Positions 1 to 5,378 are shown, counted from the first letter of the stretch. The stretch is DNA of 7,745 nt from Prevotellaceae bacterium (GCA_031289895.1 JAITOP010000368.1:1-7745); one strand, 5' to 3'. Program-made: numbers and translations. The notes: generated by a model from the letters alone, not told the origin.

Positions 1-2
1 CA

Positions 3-785
3 TTAGTCCCAACTTCCCTGAATTCTGACGATATTGAGTTTTAAAGAACCTGTCAGGTCACCGCCATCAGACCTGCTGTAAGGCAGAGGAGCGATGTAGG
101 TCAATCCGTTTGTATATGCATCTATCGGCGTAAATTGCACGTGAAAAGTTGTTGGCTTGTTCAAATCCAGATAAATGGCAATTCCGTTTTGGTGTATTCC
201 GTAGATGGCGTGAAAAGTTTCTTCATCGTCTGTTTCGTTCCAAAGTTGAACCTTCCCATATTCGTTAATCACATCAATATTGCTTTCCAACGCCATTAAA
301 TATCTGCCCTCAGGCACCGTAATATTCGATGAACCGTTAGTAGTAAGGTCTAACTGATTGGTATTAAGTGTTACATCGCCGGTAGCCACATAGGTTTGGT
401 TGGCATACACTTCTGGAAATATGAATTTGATTTCAAATTCAGTATTGAAATCGCCGAGCGCAAACACCTGCCACGAGGCGTTTCCCTTGTGGTCGGACAT
501 CATAATGTAGTCTTCGCTTGCGCCGCCTGTCATTTTAAACGAGCCGTTTACTTCTACTTTTGCATTAGCATCAGGATTGATAATGCCTATTCCGAGTTGT
601 CCGCCTTCGGTAAATACTACATCGTCAAGGGTGTTGTTTGTCCCAAATGTATCGCCGTGAGTATCAAGGTGAAGCGTAGTTCCTTCGGCAGGTGTTTCCG
701 TGTTGATGCCTATTTTTTGTGCGCTGACATTTATTCCTTCAAACAGAATTGCAGATATTGTTAAAATCTTTTTTACTGTATTCAT
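3..785 (-). CDS. Exported beta-rich surface-type protein, paralogue 1 of 3
   Basis: I do not recognise a named family. The 260-residue reading starts at the ATG complementary to 783-785. This start gives a clean signal peptide: N-terminal lysines, a hydrophobic core at 7-20 and likely cleavage after Ser-Ala22, leaving Gln23. Two in-frame ATGs further upstream (positions 815 and 830) would add only a repetitive Asn/Lys/Ile stretch, so I reject them. The mature protein opens with a 'GINTETP' motif (about 26-32), followed by 'LGIGIINP' (64-71) and a 'KVEVNGS' strand typical of Bacteroidetes fibre-like surface proteins. An 'NASW' linker (102-105) precedes a beta-rich C-terminal domain (about 115-260) with 'VPEGRY' at 157-162 and 'EYGKVQLW' at 175-182. 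The last two motifs align with the 273-aa paralogue at 1777-2598. The gene is last in a four-gene minus-strand cluster. Its role is probably surface or extracellular structural, which is inference only. It has no lipobox and no type IX C-terminal sorting domain that I can see. Confidence 0.8.
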   Translation of the reverse strand: MNTVKKILTISAILFEGINVSAQKIGINTETPAEGTTLHLDTHGDTFGTNNTLDDVVFTEGGQLGIGIINPDANAKVEVNGSFKMTGGASEDYIMMSDHKGNASWQVFALGDFNTEFEIKFIFPEVYANQTYVATGDVTLNTNQLDLTTNGSSNITVPEGRYLMALESNIDVINEYGKVQLWNETDDEETFHAIYGIHQNGIAIYLDLNKPTTFHVQFTPIDAYTNGLTYIAPLPYSRSDGGDLTGSLKLNIVRIQGSWD

Positions 786-830
786 TTTATTTTTATTTAT
801 TTTATTGATATTCATTTTATTGATATTCAT
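786..830. repeat. 15-bp tandem repeat before the start of the 260-aa gene
   Basis: Two exact copies of TTTATTGATATTCAT (801-815 and 816-830) and a degenerate third unit (786-800) lie immediately upstream of the chosen start codon. Each exact unit contains an in-frame ATG on the minus strand. Because the unit is 15 bp, copy-number change would not shift the frame. It would only lengthen or shorten the leader or the N-terminus. Confidence 0.8.
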
Positions 831-852
831 TTGTTTATTAATTTATTATTGG

Positions 853-890
853 TAAAAAAAAATCAAAAAATCATATTTCCCATCATATGA
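853..890 (-). terminator. Weak terminator-like hairpin overlapping the stop of the 255-aa gene
   Basis: On the minus strand, TCATAT (890-885) pairs with ATATGA (876-871) over an 8-nt loop, followed by T-runs at 869-864 and 862-853. The stem is short and A/T-rich and lies inside the end of the coding region. It may only attenuate transcription into the 260-aa gene. Confidence 0.3.
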
Positions 891-1630
891 AAATCAAGCG
901 AGTACCACCAGTTTCTGCTTTGTCCTGTAAAATCCTGATAATAGGTTTGATTTCCGAGTGGTCTGTTTATCCAGCGCAACGTAACATCGCTGCCCGCCTG
1001 ATTTTCTACTTCGAGAAAAAATGTATAACCCGACAACCACTCGGCATAAGCGGCATAGGTCAGTTTTTTACCGTCCAAATCAACTAAAATAAGGCAATAT
1101 TCTGTTGAACTTGAAATATCTCCGTTCATCACTATAAAATATTTTCCATGGGGCACGTGTACGCCGTTTGTAATCATCTGTAATCCGATATTCGAGTTAT
1201 CTTCAATGCTGGAAGTGCCTTTCAGAGAGATTGTGTCGTTGTTGGGAGTTGTACGGTTAAGGTCTGTTCCTTCCAATCTCCAACCGGCATATTTACCTTT
1301 GATGGAAACATCTCCCCGCCACGATGCCTTCCCGTCTTTGTCGCTCACAAGCAATTTACCATTGCCCTGAGTTCCATCTGTAATTTTGATTTTACCGTTA
1401 ATTGTCAGTTTTTGGTTGGGATTTATTTCTCCCACACCCACAAAACCTTCTTTGCTAACCACTATGTCGTCTATTATCTGTTCTTTTGTGGTCGGAACAG
1501 CGTTGTCGTTATTGGTCGCCGCATCAATATGAAATATGCCTTGCGGTGCTTGTGTTTGAATGCCCACCTGTGCCGAAAGATTTATCGTAAATATGGACAT
1601 TATTGCTATTGTTATTACTATTATTTTCAT
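863..1630 (-). CDS. Exported beta-rich surface-type protein, paralogue 2 of 3
   Basis: This 255-residue protein has a signal peptide (hydrophobic 3-18, cleavage after Leu-Ser-Ala20, mature Gln21). The mature start 'QVGIQTQAP' (21-29) is followed by 'GIFHID' (31-36), 'VGVGEINP' (64-71) with 'KLTINGK' (74-80), and 'GNGKLLVSD' to 'KASW' (89-104). From about 110 to the end it forms a Gly/Trp/Tyr-rich beta domain with 'VPHGKY' (159-164) and 'TEYCLILVDL' (176-185), matching the paralogues on both sides. The N-terminal half is the same kind of short 'VGIGT..P..KL.VNG' repeat found in many Bacteroidetes tail-fibre-like or adhesin-like proteins. The C-terminal domain is more diverged than in the other two, has an unpaired Cys179 and ends in Met/Phe-rich sequence. 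It lies 77 nt upstream of the chosen start of the next gene, so co-transcription is possible. A weak hairpin with a T-run overlaps its stop codon. Function is unknown; surface location is inferred from the signal peptide. Confidence 0.8.
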   Translation of the reverse strand: MKIIVITIAIMSIFTINLSAQVGIQTQAPQGIFHIDAATNNDNAVPTTKEQIIDDIVVSKEGFVGVGEINPNQKLTINGKIKITDGTQGNGKLLVSDKDGKASWRGDVSIKGKYAGWRLEGTDLNRTTPNNDTISLKGTSSIEDNSNIGLQMITNGVHVPHGKYFIVMNGDISSSTEYCLILVDLDGKKLTYAAYAEWLSGYTFFLEVENQAGSDVTLRWINRPLGNQTYYQDFTGQSRNWWYSLDFHMMGNMIF

Positions 1631-1681
1631 AATTCTATTTTTTTTTAATTAAAATTTTAATATTATTGTTAAATTTCATAC

Positions 1682-1712
1682 AAAAAACCCTGAATCCTCC
1701 GAATGAGGACTC
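1682..1712 (-). terminator. Intrinsic terminator after the 273-aa exported-protein gene
   Basis: Read on the minus strand, GAGTCCTC (1712-1705) pairs with GAGGATTC (1699-1692) across a 5-nt loop. This gives 8 bp including one G-U pair, and a run of six T (1687-1682) follows after CAGGG-type spacing. The G-U pair makes the stem complete only on the minus strand, which fits termination of the gene ending at 1777. It implies that the 255-aa gene downstream needs its own promoter or depends on read-through. A second stem, AATTTC (1715-1720) / GAAATT (1725-1730), lies just upstream. Confidence 0.65.
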
Positions 1713-1776
1713 TAAATTTCCTGTGAAATTAAGGATTTTGTAAATGATAAATCGTAATTTTTAATTCGCAGTTGAA

Positions 1777-2598
1777 TTAATGATTTAACTTGACAAACCT
1801 GATTTTCAAGTCAAAATCTGCATCGTTGATGGGCGGAGGTGACCAGTACGAAAAATTTGTGTAAAGCGCGTTGTTTGCGGGGTTTAACCTGATTGTTGCG
1901 TGAATGGGAGTATCTTCGGTAAACTCATGCACAAAAGTACTACCGGTTAACTGTTCCCGATAGAAGATTTTGTAAAGTTCGTAACTGTTATAATCCACGT
2001 GCGCAGTTGTTGAAGGATTTTCGCCCTTCCAAATTTGCAGTTTCCCATATTCGCGCTCCTTGACTGCCTGCATAGAAACGAGTATCAGATATAAACCTTG
2101 CGGAACAATCAAGGTTGTAGTACCGTATGAGGTGCTTTTTCTGAATCCCCCGCTTAAGAGCAACTCCTCATCGCCTGTAAGAGATACTGCACTGCCTGTG
2201 AGAATATCATAATTTCCTGTTAATGCGCGCTTTCCTGCAACTTCCCATATTACGGTTCTTCCGTTGTCGCTCACGGTTGTCCACGTGCCTAAACCGTTTG
2301 CGTCCGAAACAAGCACTTTCCCCTGCCCTTCGCTGTTATCGCGGACGGCAATTCTTGAGGCATTTACTTCAAGTTTTTCGGTCGGTGTTACCGTACCGAT
2401 GCCCACATTTCCATCATAATCTATGATAAAATCATTTTCCTGCTGAATGTCGCTGGGATTTGTTTCGTTGTCCCTTTGTCCGTCTATGTGCAACATTCCC
2501 ATTGGAAATTCGGTGTTAATTCCCACCTGTGCGTATGTACCTGTCGCTACGTACATTAATAAAAGAGATGTTGTTTGTATAAATTTCTTTTTAATCAT
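1777..2598 (-). CDS. Exported beta-rich surface-type protein, paralogue 3 of 3
   Basis: This 273-residue protein has a lysine-rich start, a hydrophobic segment at 11-19 and predicted signal peptidase I cleavage after Thr-Tyr-Ala23, leaving Gln24. The mature N-terminus 'QVGINTEFP' (24-32) and 'GMLHIDG' (34-40) match the 255-aa paralogue. 'NVGIGTVTP' (64-72) and 'EKLEVNA' (74-80) are a textbook copy of the Bacteroidetes 'VGIGT..P..KL.V' repeat, followed by 'GQGKVLVSDANG' to 'GTW' (91-106). The C-terminal domain (about 115-273) contains 'IVPQGLYLILV' (164-174) and 'EYGKLQIW' (183-190). The pattern of a proline-glycine turn, an aromatic strand and alternating hydrophobics resembles jelly-roll domains of the C1q/TNF type, but that is a fold guess only. 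The gene is separated from its upstream neighbour by the 92-bp inverted-repeat element and from its downstream neighbour by a terminator, so it may be its own transcription unit. Function is unknown. Confidence 0.82.
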   Translation of the reverse strand: MIKKKFIQTTSLLLMYVATGTYAQVGINTEFPMGMLHIDGQRDNETNPSDIQQENDFIIDYDGNVGIGTVTPTEKLEVNASRIAVRDNSEGQGKVLVSDANGLGTWTTVSDNGRTVIWEVAGKRALTGNYDILTGSAVSLTGDEELLLSGGFRKSTSYGTTTLIVPQGLYLILVSMQAVKEREYGKLQIWKGENPSTTAHVDYNSYELYKIFYREQLTGSTFVHEFTEDTPIHATIRLNPANNALYTNFSYWSPPPINDADFDLKIRFVKLNH

Positions 2599-2638
2599 TA
2601 TATTTTTTTATATTTATTGAAAATTTTTATTCTTTATT

Positions 2639-2730
2639 TTGGTATAAGCGTTTAGGTCGCTAAAAAAAAATGCTACCTTTTAGGCTATAAATCAATACAT
2701 TAACTTGGGCGACTTAAACGCTTATACCAA
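2639..2730. repeat. 92-bp inverted-repeat element (MITE-like or invertible segment)
   Basis: Two 22-bp arms, 2639-2660 (TTGGTATAAGCGTTTA...) and 2709-2730 (...TAAACGCTTATACCAA), are reverse complements except at one position (2655 versus 2714). That position is a G-U pair in plus-strand RNA. They flank a 48-bp A/T-rich core. The element fills the gap between the 188-aa and 273-aa exported-protein genes. No clear target-site duplication is visible, and no second copy is in the window. A terminator role for the minus-strand genes is poorly supported because no T-run follows the stem on that strand. The identity, either a transposon-derived miniature element or a recombinase-invertible segment, is inference. 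Confidence 0.75.
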
Positions 2731-2764
2731 TATTTATTTTTATTTTTTTTGAATAAAGCTGCAA

Positions 2765-3331
2765 CTACATTCCACATGCTGAAATCCAAACTTCTCCATT
2801 CCATATTTCCCAGCATTTGGTTGTTGTGTTAAAAACAGACAAGCCTGCTGCATAATTTGTTTTTACGCTTATAAAGTCGGACGTACTTGTCAGCATTTCT
2901 CGTTGCGCTGTAGTCATTTGTGGAAGCCTCATCCCTTGAGTATTACTGCCGAACAGTTCCAAAGCGGAAAACGATTGCAGCATTTCAGTACCGATACCGA
3001 CTGAACCTCCTGTCGTATTAATATCAGGAGTGGCTGACGGAAGAGTTGTTGCAATATCTGCACAAGTCGTAATCCACTCTGTACCGTTCCATGTATTTAC
3101 ACACCTTGTGTCTGCATTGAAAACCACCAGCCCTTCAGCGAGCAAATTGCCTGATAGCGAAAGAGCAGCAATTTGCGATCCCGACATTTGCGGCAACCCT
3201 AAGCCCATTGTGCCTTTTCCGTTCATTTCAAGGATAGAAAATGGCTGCGGATTTTCCTCGTTGATGCCCACTTGGGCATTAATTTCAAGCATTCCAAAAG
3301 TAGCAATAGCTAAAATTATTATTTTATTCAT
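2765..3331 (-). CDS. Exported protein made of two WNG/VFN-type repeats
   Basis: This 188-residue protein has a signal peptide (hydrophobic 4-15, cleavage after Ile-Asn-Ala19, mature Gln20). The rest is an internal duplication. Unit 1 (about 21-90) and unit 2 (about 111-186) each run 'VGI', 'Q.FS.LE..G..T.G..LPQM', 'GL.VFN..T.C' and 'WNG..WI..C'. Each unit carries two cysteines 13 residues apart (Cys77/Cys90 and Cys173/Cys186), which suggests a disulphide per unit. A 20-residue Thr/Ser/Pro-rich linker joins them. The 'LPQM... GLxVFNxxTxCxxxWNGxxW' unit is common, from memory, near the N-terminus of large Bacteroidetes surface proteins ('LPRMTTAQRxAI..GLxVYNTDTxxLxYYNGTxW'). Here it makes up essentially the whole protein. 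The mature N-terminus 'QVGIN..NP' links it to the three downstream genes. It is the first gene of the minus-strand cluster, and a strong promoter lies about 300 nt upstream. Function is unknown; an assembly or anchoring module of a surface structure is one inference. Confidence 0.82.
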   Translation of the reverse strand: MNKIIILAIATFGMLEINAQVGINEENPQPFSILEMNGKGTMGLGLPQMSGSQIAALSLSGNLLAEGLVVFNADTRCVNTWNGTEWITTCADIATTLPSATPDINTTGGSVGIGTEMLQSFSALELFGSNTQGMRLPQMTTAQREMLTSTSDFISVKTNYAAGLSVFNTTTKCWEIWNGEVWISACGM

Positions 3332-3637
3332 TTTATTATGTGGTCACTTCTAATTTTTATATTTTGATTACAAGCCGAAGTGCCGTTAAAACCTGCATAC
3401 AAAATTATTTATACGAAAAAGTAAATAATAAAAACATTCTCTTTTTTTTGCAAAATTGCGACAAACTGATACTGCAAAACATTGATGTATGATAATATTT
3501 TGATGTTTTTTTTGTTTTTTTTGATTAAATAACCTGTGTTTTGTGACGTATCTAAAAGAAGCGTGTTAATTTCCAGCCCTGTTTTTTTAATCTTGGAGGA
3601 AACAAATTTGTTACTAAAATCATATCGTTTAATAATG

Positions 3638-3668
3638 CAAAGGTAATACATTTTTTTTAATTTACAAA
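3638..3668 (-). promoter_or_regulatory. Bacteroidetes-type promoter upstream of the exported-protein cluster
   Basis: On the minus strand, TTTG (3668-3665), a 19-bp spacer and TACCTTTG (3645-3638) match the phylum's -33/-7 consensus (TTTG, TAnnTTTG) exactly. Transcription would begin near 3632 and give a leader of about 300 nt before the 188-aa gene. A second, weaker -7 match, TAATTTTG (3407-3400) without a -33, lies closer to the gene and could be an alternative. Confidence 0.65.
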
Positions 3669-4311
3669 ATTATTTACTATTTTTTTTACAAAAAAAAACA
3701 TAAAATATTATACATATTCAGGCTAAATCATTTATATACAATAAATTATGATTTGTAATTTTTATTTATTTTATCCTATTTTATTGTCTTTTGGGGTCGT
3801 TTTTTTGTTATTTTTTGTCATAAAATATCGATTAATAATTTTTTTGAGGTGCTACGAAAAATAATTATTAACCAAGAAATCCACGCCTGTACACGCAAAG
3901 ACGGCGGTTTGGAATTTTTGTTTACGGTACGGAAATAATGAGATTTTTTTGCACATGAACAATTTTTTTGCCTGCTCAAACTAAATAGTGTCTATAAAAA
4001 AAAGTCCATATTTTTTTATAATCTCCTATTTTAACATTTCAAATTCACCTCACATGAGTAATGCAGATATAAGAGAGGATATGAAATTTTGGGCTCAGTG
4101 TTTGATATATTGAACGCAAGGTAATTTATACACAAAAAAATCTTGGCTCTATAATCTGAAAAAAGTCTTTGTTTATATTTTCAAATTCTCTAATACTTTG
4201 GATATATTGTAAGATTCAATCTTTTTTTCGATGCCAACTTATCGTATCTAACGGCGTTATTGCCTAAAATAGCAATCAATATTCATTTTTATTTCTTTAT
4301 TTGGTAAAGTA

Positions 4312-4344
4312 TTGGTATTAAATGAAAAAAAAACATTACCTTTG
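4312..4344 (+). promoter_or_regulatory. Promoter of gcvH
   Basis: TACCTTTG (4337-4344) matches the TAnnTTTG -7 element. A -33-like TTGG (4312-4315) lies 21 bp upstream. The predicted start of transcription is about 35 nt before the gcvH ATG. A small inverted repeat, ATTGC (4259-4263) / GCAAT (4272-4276), lies upstream and could be a regulator site, but this is unsupported. Confidence 0.65.
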
Positions 4345-4385
4345 CACTATAAAATGTTAAATATTAACTAATAAAAAATATTTTT

Positions 4386-4763
4386 ATGAATGTACCTGAC
4401 AATTTGAAATACACGAAAGACCACGAGTGGATTCGTGTGGAGGGTGATGTTGCCTTTGTTGGTATTACCGATTTTGCTCAGTCTGAACTTGGTGAGATTG
4501 TTATTGTGGACATCACAACGGAAAATGAGACCCTTGCAAAAGAGGAAGTATTTGGCTCTATCGAAGCCGTAAAAACTGTTTCTGACTTGTTTATGCCTGT
4601 CGGAGGCGAAGTTTTGGAAGTCAATCCAAAGTTGGAAGACAGCCCTGAGCTTGTCAATTCCGCCCCTTACGGCGATGGCTGGATGGTTAAGATAAGACCG
4701 TCTGCACCTGCCGAATTGGACGCTTTGCTTGATGCAGAGGCTTACAGGTCGATTATAGAGTGA
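4386..4763 (+). CDS. gcvH: Glycine cleavage system H protein
   Basis: GcvH is the lipoylated carrier of the cytoplasmic glycine cleavage complex. It shuttles the aminomethyl group from the P protein (glycine decarboxylase) to the T protein and is re-oxidised by the L protein, feeding 5,10-methylene-tetrahydrofolate to one-carbon metabolism. The 125-residue product is the normal length. It begins 'NLKYTKDHEWI' (6-16), a signature H-protein start, and has 'GITDFAQSELGEIV' (26-39). The lipoylation site is 'GSIEAVKTVSD' (57-67), with Lys63 as the attachment residue. The 'GDGWMVKI' strand near 96-103 is also typical. It is complete with no missing key residues. The P, T and L genes are not in the window, so the system is dispersed, as often happens in this phylum. 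The start at 4386 is the only one that retains the full N-terminus; there is no Shine-Dalgarno sequence, only an A/T-rich leader. A Bacteroidetes-type promoter lies just upstream. Confidence 0.97.
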   Translation: MNVPDNLKYTKDHEWIRVEGDVAFVGITDFAQSELGEIVIVDITTENETLAKEEVFGSIEAVKTVSDLFMPVGGEVLEVNPKLEDSPELVNSAPYGDGWMVKIRPSAPAELDALLDAEAYRSIIE

Positions 4764-4805
4764 TTTTTATGAAAAAAAAATGTGCAAAAAAAAATTGCAT
4801 AACTA

Positions 4806-4836
4806 TTTGAAAATAAAAAATAAAGTAGTAACTTTG
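4806..4836 (+). promoter_or_regulatory. Promoter of the HU-family gene
   Basis: TTTG (4806-4809), a 19-bp spacer and TAACTTTG (4829-4836) fit the Bacteroidetes consensus perfectly. The leader to the ATG at 4906 would be about 63 nt and A/T-rich. A palindrome with arms TGCAA (4783-4787) and TTGCA (4795-4799) sits just upstream of the -33 element and after the gcvH stop. It has no T-run, so it is not a convincing terminator and may be a binding site. Confidence 0.7.
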
Positions 4837-4905
4837 CAGTTTTAAAATTGCAAAGGGCAAACAAAAAAGTAATAGTATAGTATAATCTTTTAAATTTATC
4901 AGAAA

Positions 4906-5178
4906 ATGACAAAAGCAGATGTAATTAATGAAATTACGAAAAACACAGGTATTAACAAAGAAGATGTGTTGAAAACAGTAATGTGTTTTATGGATACCGT
5001 TAAGGGTTCATTGGTCAGGGGGGACAACGTTTATTTGAGAAGTTTCGGCAGCTTCATAATCAAAAGGCGTGCAGAAAAAACAGGACGTAATATCCTGAAA
5101 AACACAACAATCAAAATCCCTGCTCACAACGTGGCGGCTTTCAAGCCTTCAAAGGAATTTGCCAAGCGTGTTAAATAA
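4906..5178 (+). CDS. HU/IHF-family nucleoid DNA-binding protein
   Basis: This small dimeric histone-like protein bends and compacts DNA. The 90-residue product is the standard length of the HU/IHF family. It begins 'MTKADVINEI' and shows the helical dimerisation half (1-38), then 'VYLRSFGSF' (42-50), the strand signature of the family, the beta-arm region around 'RRAEKTGRNILKN' (54-66), and the closing 'IPAHNVAAFKPSKEF' (71-85). The arm tip reads 'GRNILKN', without the Pro that HU and IHF normally intercalate into DNA ('GRNPxT'). From memory, many Bacteroidetes homologues read 'ARNISKNTT' at this place, so this is a lineage trait rather than damage. Automated annotation often calls this protein 'IHF subunit beta'; sequence alone does not decide between HU and IHF. 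It is followed after 34 nt by the bS22-like gene, probably in one transcript, and is preceded by a well-matched promoter. Confidence 0.94.
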   Translation: MTKADVINEITKNTGINKEDVLKTVMCFMDTVKGSLVRGDNVYLRSFGSFIIKRRAEKTGRNILKNTTIKIPAHNVAAFKPSKEFAKRVK

Positions 5179-5212
5179 CTTTTTTCCGTCTAATTTTTAA
5201 ACTGCAGTTATT

Positions 5213-5305
5213 ATGCCAAGCGGAAAGAAAAGAAAAAGACATAAGATGTCAACTCACAAGCGTAAAAAGAGATTGAGGAAAGATAGACACAAGAAGAAGA
5301 AATAA
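5213..5305 (+). CDS. bS22-like small ribosomal protein (AURKAIP1/COX24 domain)
   Basis: This 30-codon gene (ATG at 5213, TAA at 5303-5305) encodes an extremely basic peptide starting 'MPSGKKRKRHKM'. It continues 'STHKRKKRLRKDRHKKKK', with about two thirds Lys/Arg. The sequence is essentially invariant across Bacteroidetes as I remember it, where it is annotated as an AURKAIP1/COX24 domain protein. The 'KKRK..KMS.HK.KK.LR..R' core resembles mycobacterial bS22 and the C-terminus of mitochondrial mS38, which sit in the small ribosomal subunit near the decoding region and bind rRNA. It lies 34 nt after the HU-like gene and 40 nt before the shared terminator hairpin, so it is likely the last gene of that transcript. 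Its tiny size makes it easy to miss by automatic gene finding. The ribosomal role is inferred from homology. Confidence 0.88.
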   Translation: MPSGKKRKRHKMSTHKRKKRLRKDRHKKKK

Positions 5306-5345
5306 ATGACTCTTTTGTCTTACGGACATGATTTTTATTAAAAAG

Positions 5346-5378
5346 AGGCTGTACTCAGTTGTTGTACAGCCTTTTTTT
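5346..5378. terminator. Bidirectional intrinsic terminator between bS22-like gene and rng
   Basis: A perfect 9-bp stem AGGCTGTAC (5346-5354) / GTACAGCCT (5364-5372) with a 9-nt loop is followed on the plus strand by a T-run (5372-5378). On the minus strand it is followed by CTTTTTAATAAAAA. It therefore ends both the plus-strand HU/bS22 transcript and the convergent rng transcript. A second small stem, GAGC (5385-5388) / GCTC (5392-5395), abuts the rng stop codon. Confidence 0.9.

Larger units (their letters stand above)
3332..4385. other. Long AT-rich divergent intergenic region
   Basis: Between the 188-aa exported-protein gene and gcvH there is about 1 kb without a convincing gene. Its left part (to 3668) is the possible 300-nt leader of the exported-protein gene and contains the palindrome AACAAATTTGTT (3601-3612). 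A less AT-rich patch at about 3870-3930 contains short nested complementary pieces, CCAA/TTGG and CGCC/GGCG. An A/T-only hairpin has 10-bp arms at 3993-4002 and 4011-4020. A tiny plus-strand frame (4054-4113, starting 'MSNADIREDMKFW') continues after a TGA to 4212. I see no tRNA, known riboswitch or IS gene. The right end carries the gcvH promoter. Confidence 0.7.

Noticed and set aside
396..764. Plus-strand open frame opposite the 260-aa gene
   Set aside because: It lies wholly inside a better-supported gene on the other strand and has the Cys/His/Tyr-rich composition typical of antisense reading.
786..830. N-terminal extension of the 260-aa protein to the ATG at 830
   Set aside because: It would place an Asn/Lys-rich repeat in front of a normal signal peptide. 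The downstream ATG at 785 gives a standard signal sequence.
1648..1661. 14-bp palindrome ATTAAAATTTTAAT before the 255-aa gene
   Set aside because: It consists only of A/T in an A/T-homopolymer region, so there is no reason to prefer a binding site over chance.
2639..2730. Inverted-repeat element as a simple terminator of the 188-aa gene
   Set aside because: On the minus strand the 3' arm is followed by AAAATAAAG rather than a T-run, and the loop is 48 nt, unlike intrinsic terminators.
3409..3651. An 80-codon minus-strand open frame upstream of the 188-aa gene
   Set aside because: It is rich in Lys/Ile/Asn/Phe from A/T homopolymers, its ATG lies upstream of the predicted transcription start, and no motif is recognisable.
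4240..4251. TATCGTATCTAA also present at 7178-7189
   Set aside because: A single 12-bp match in AT-rich DNA of this length is expected by chance, and the flanks do not match.
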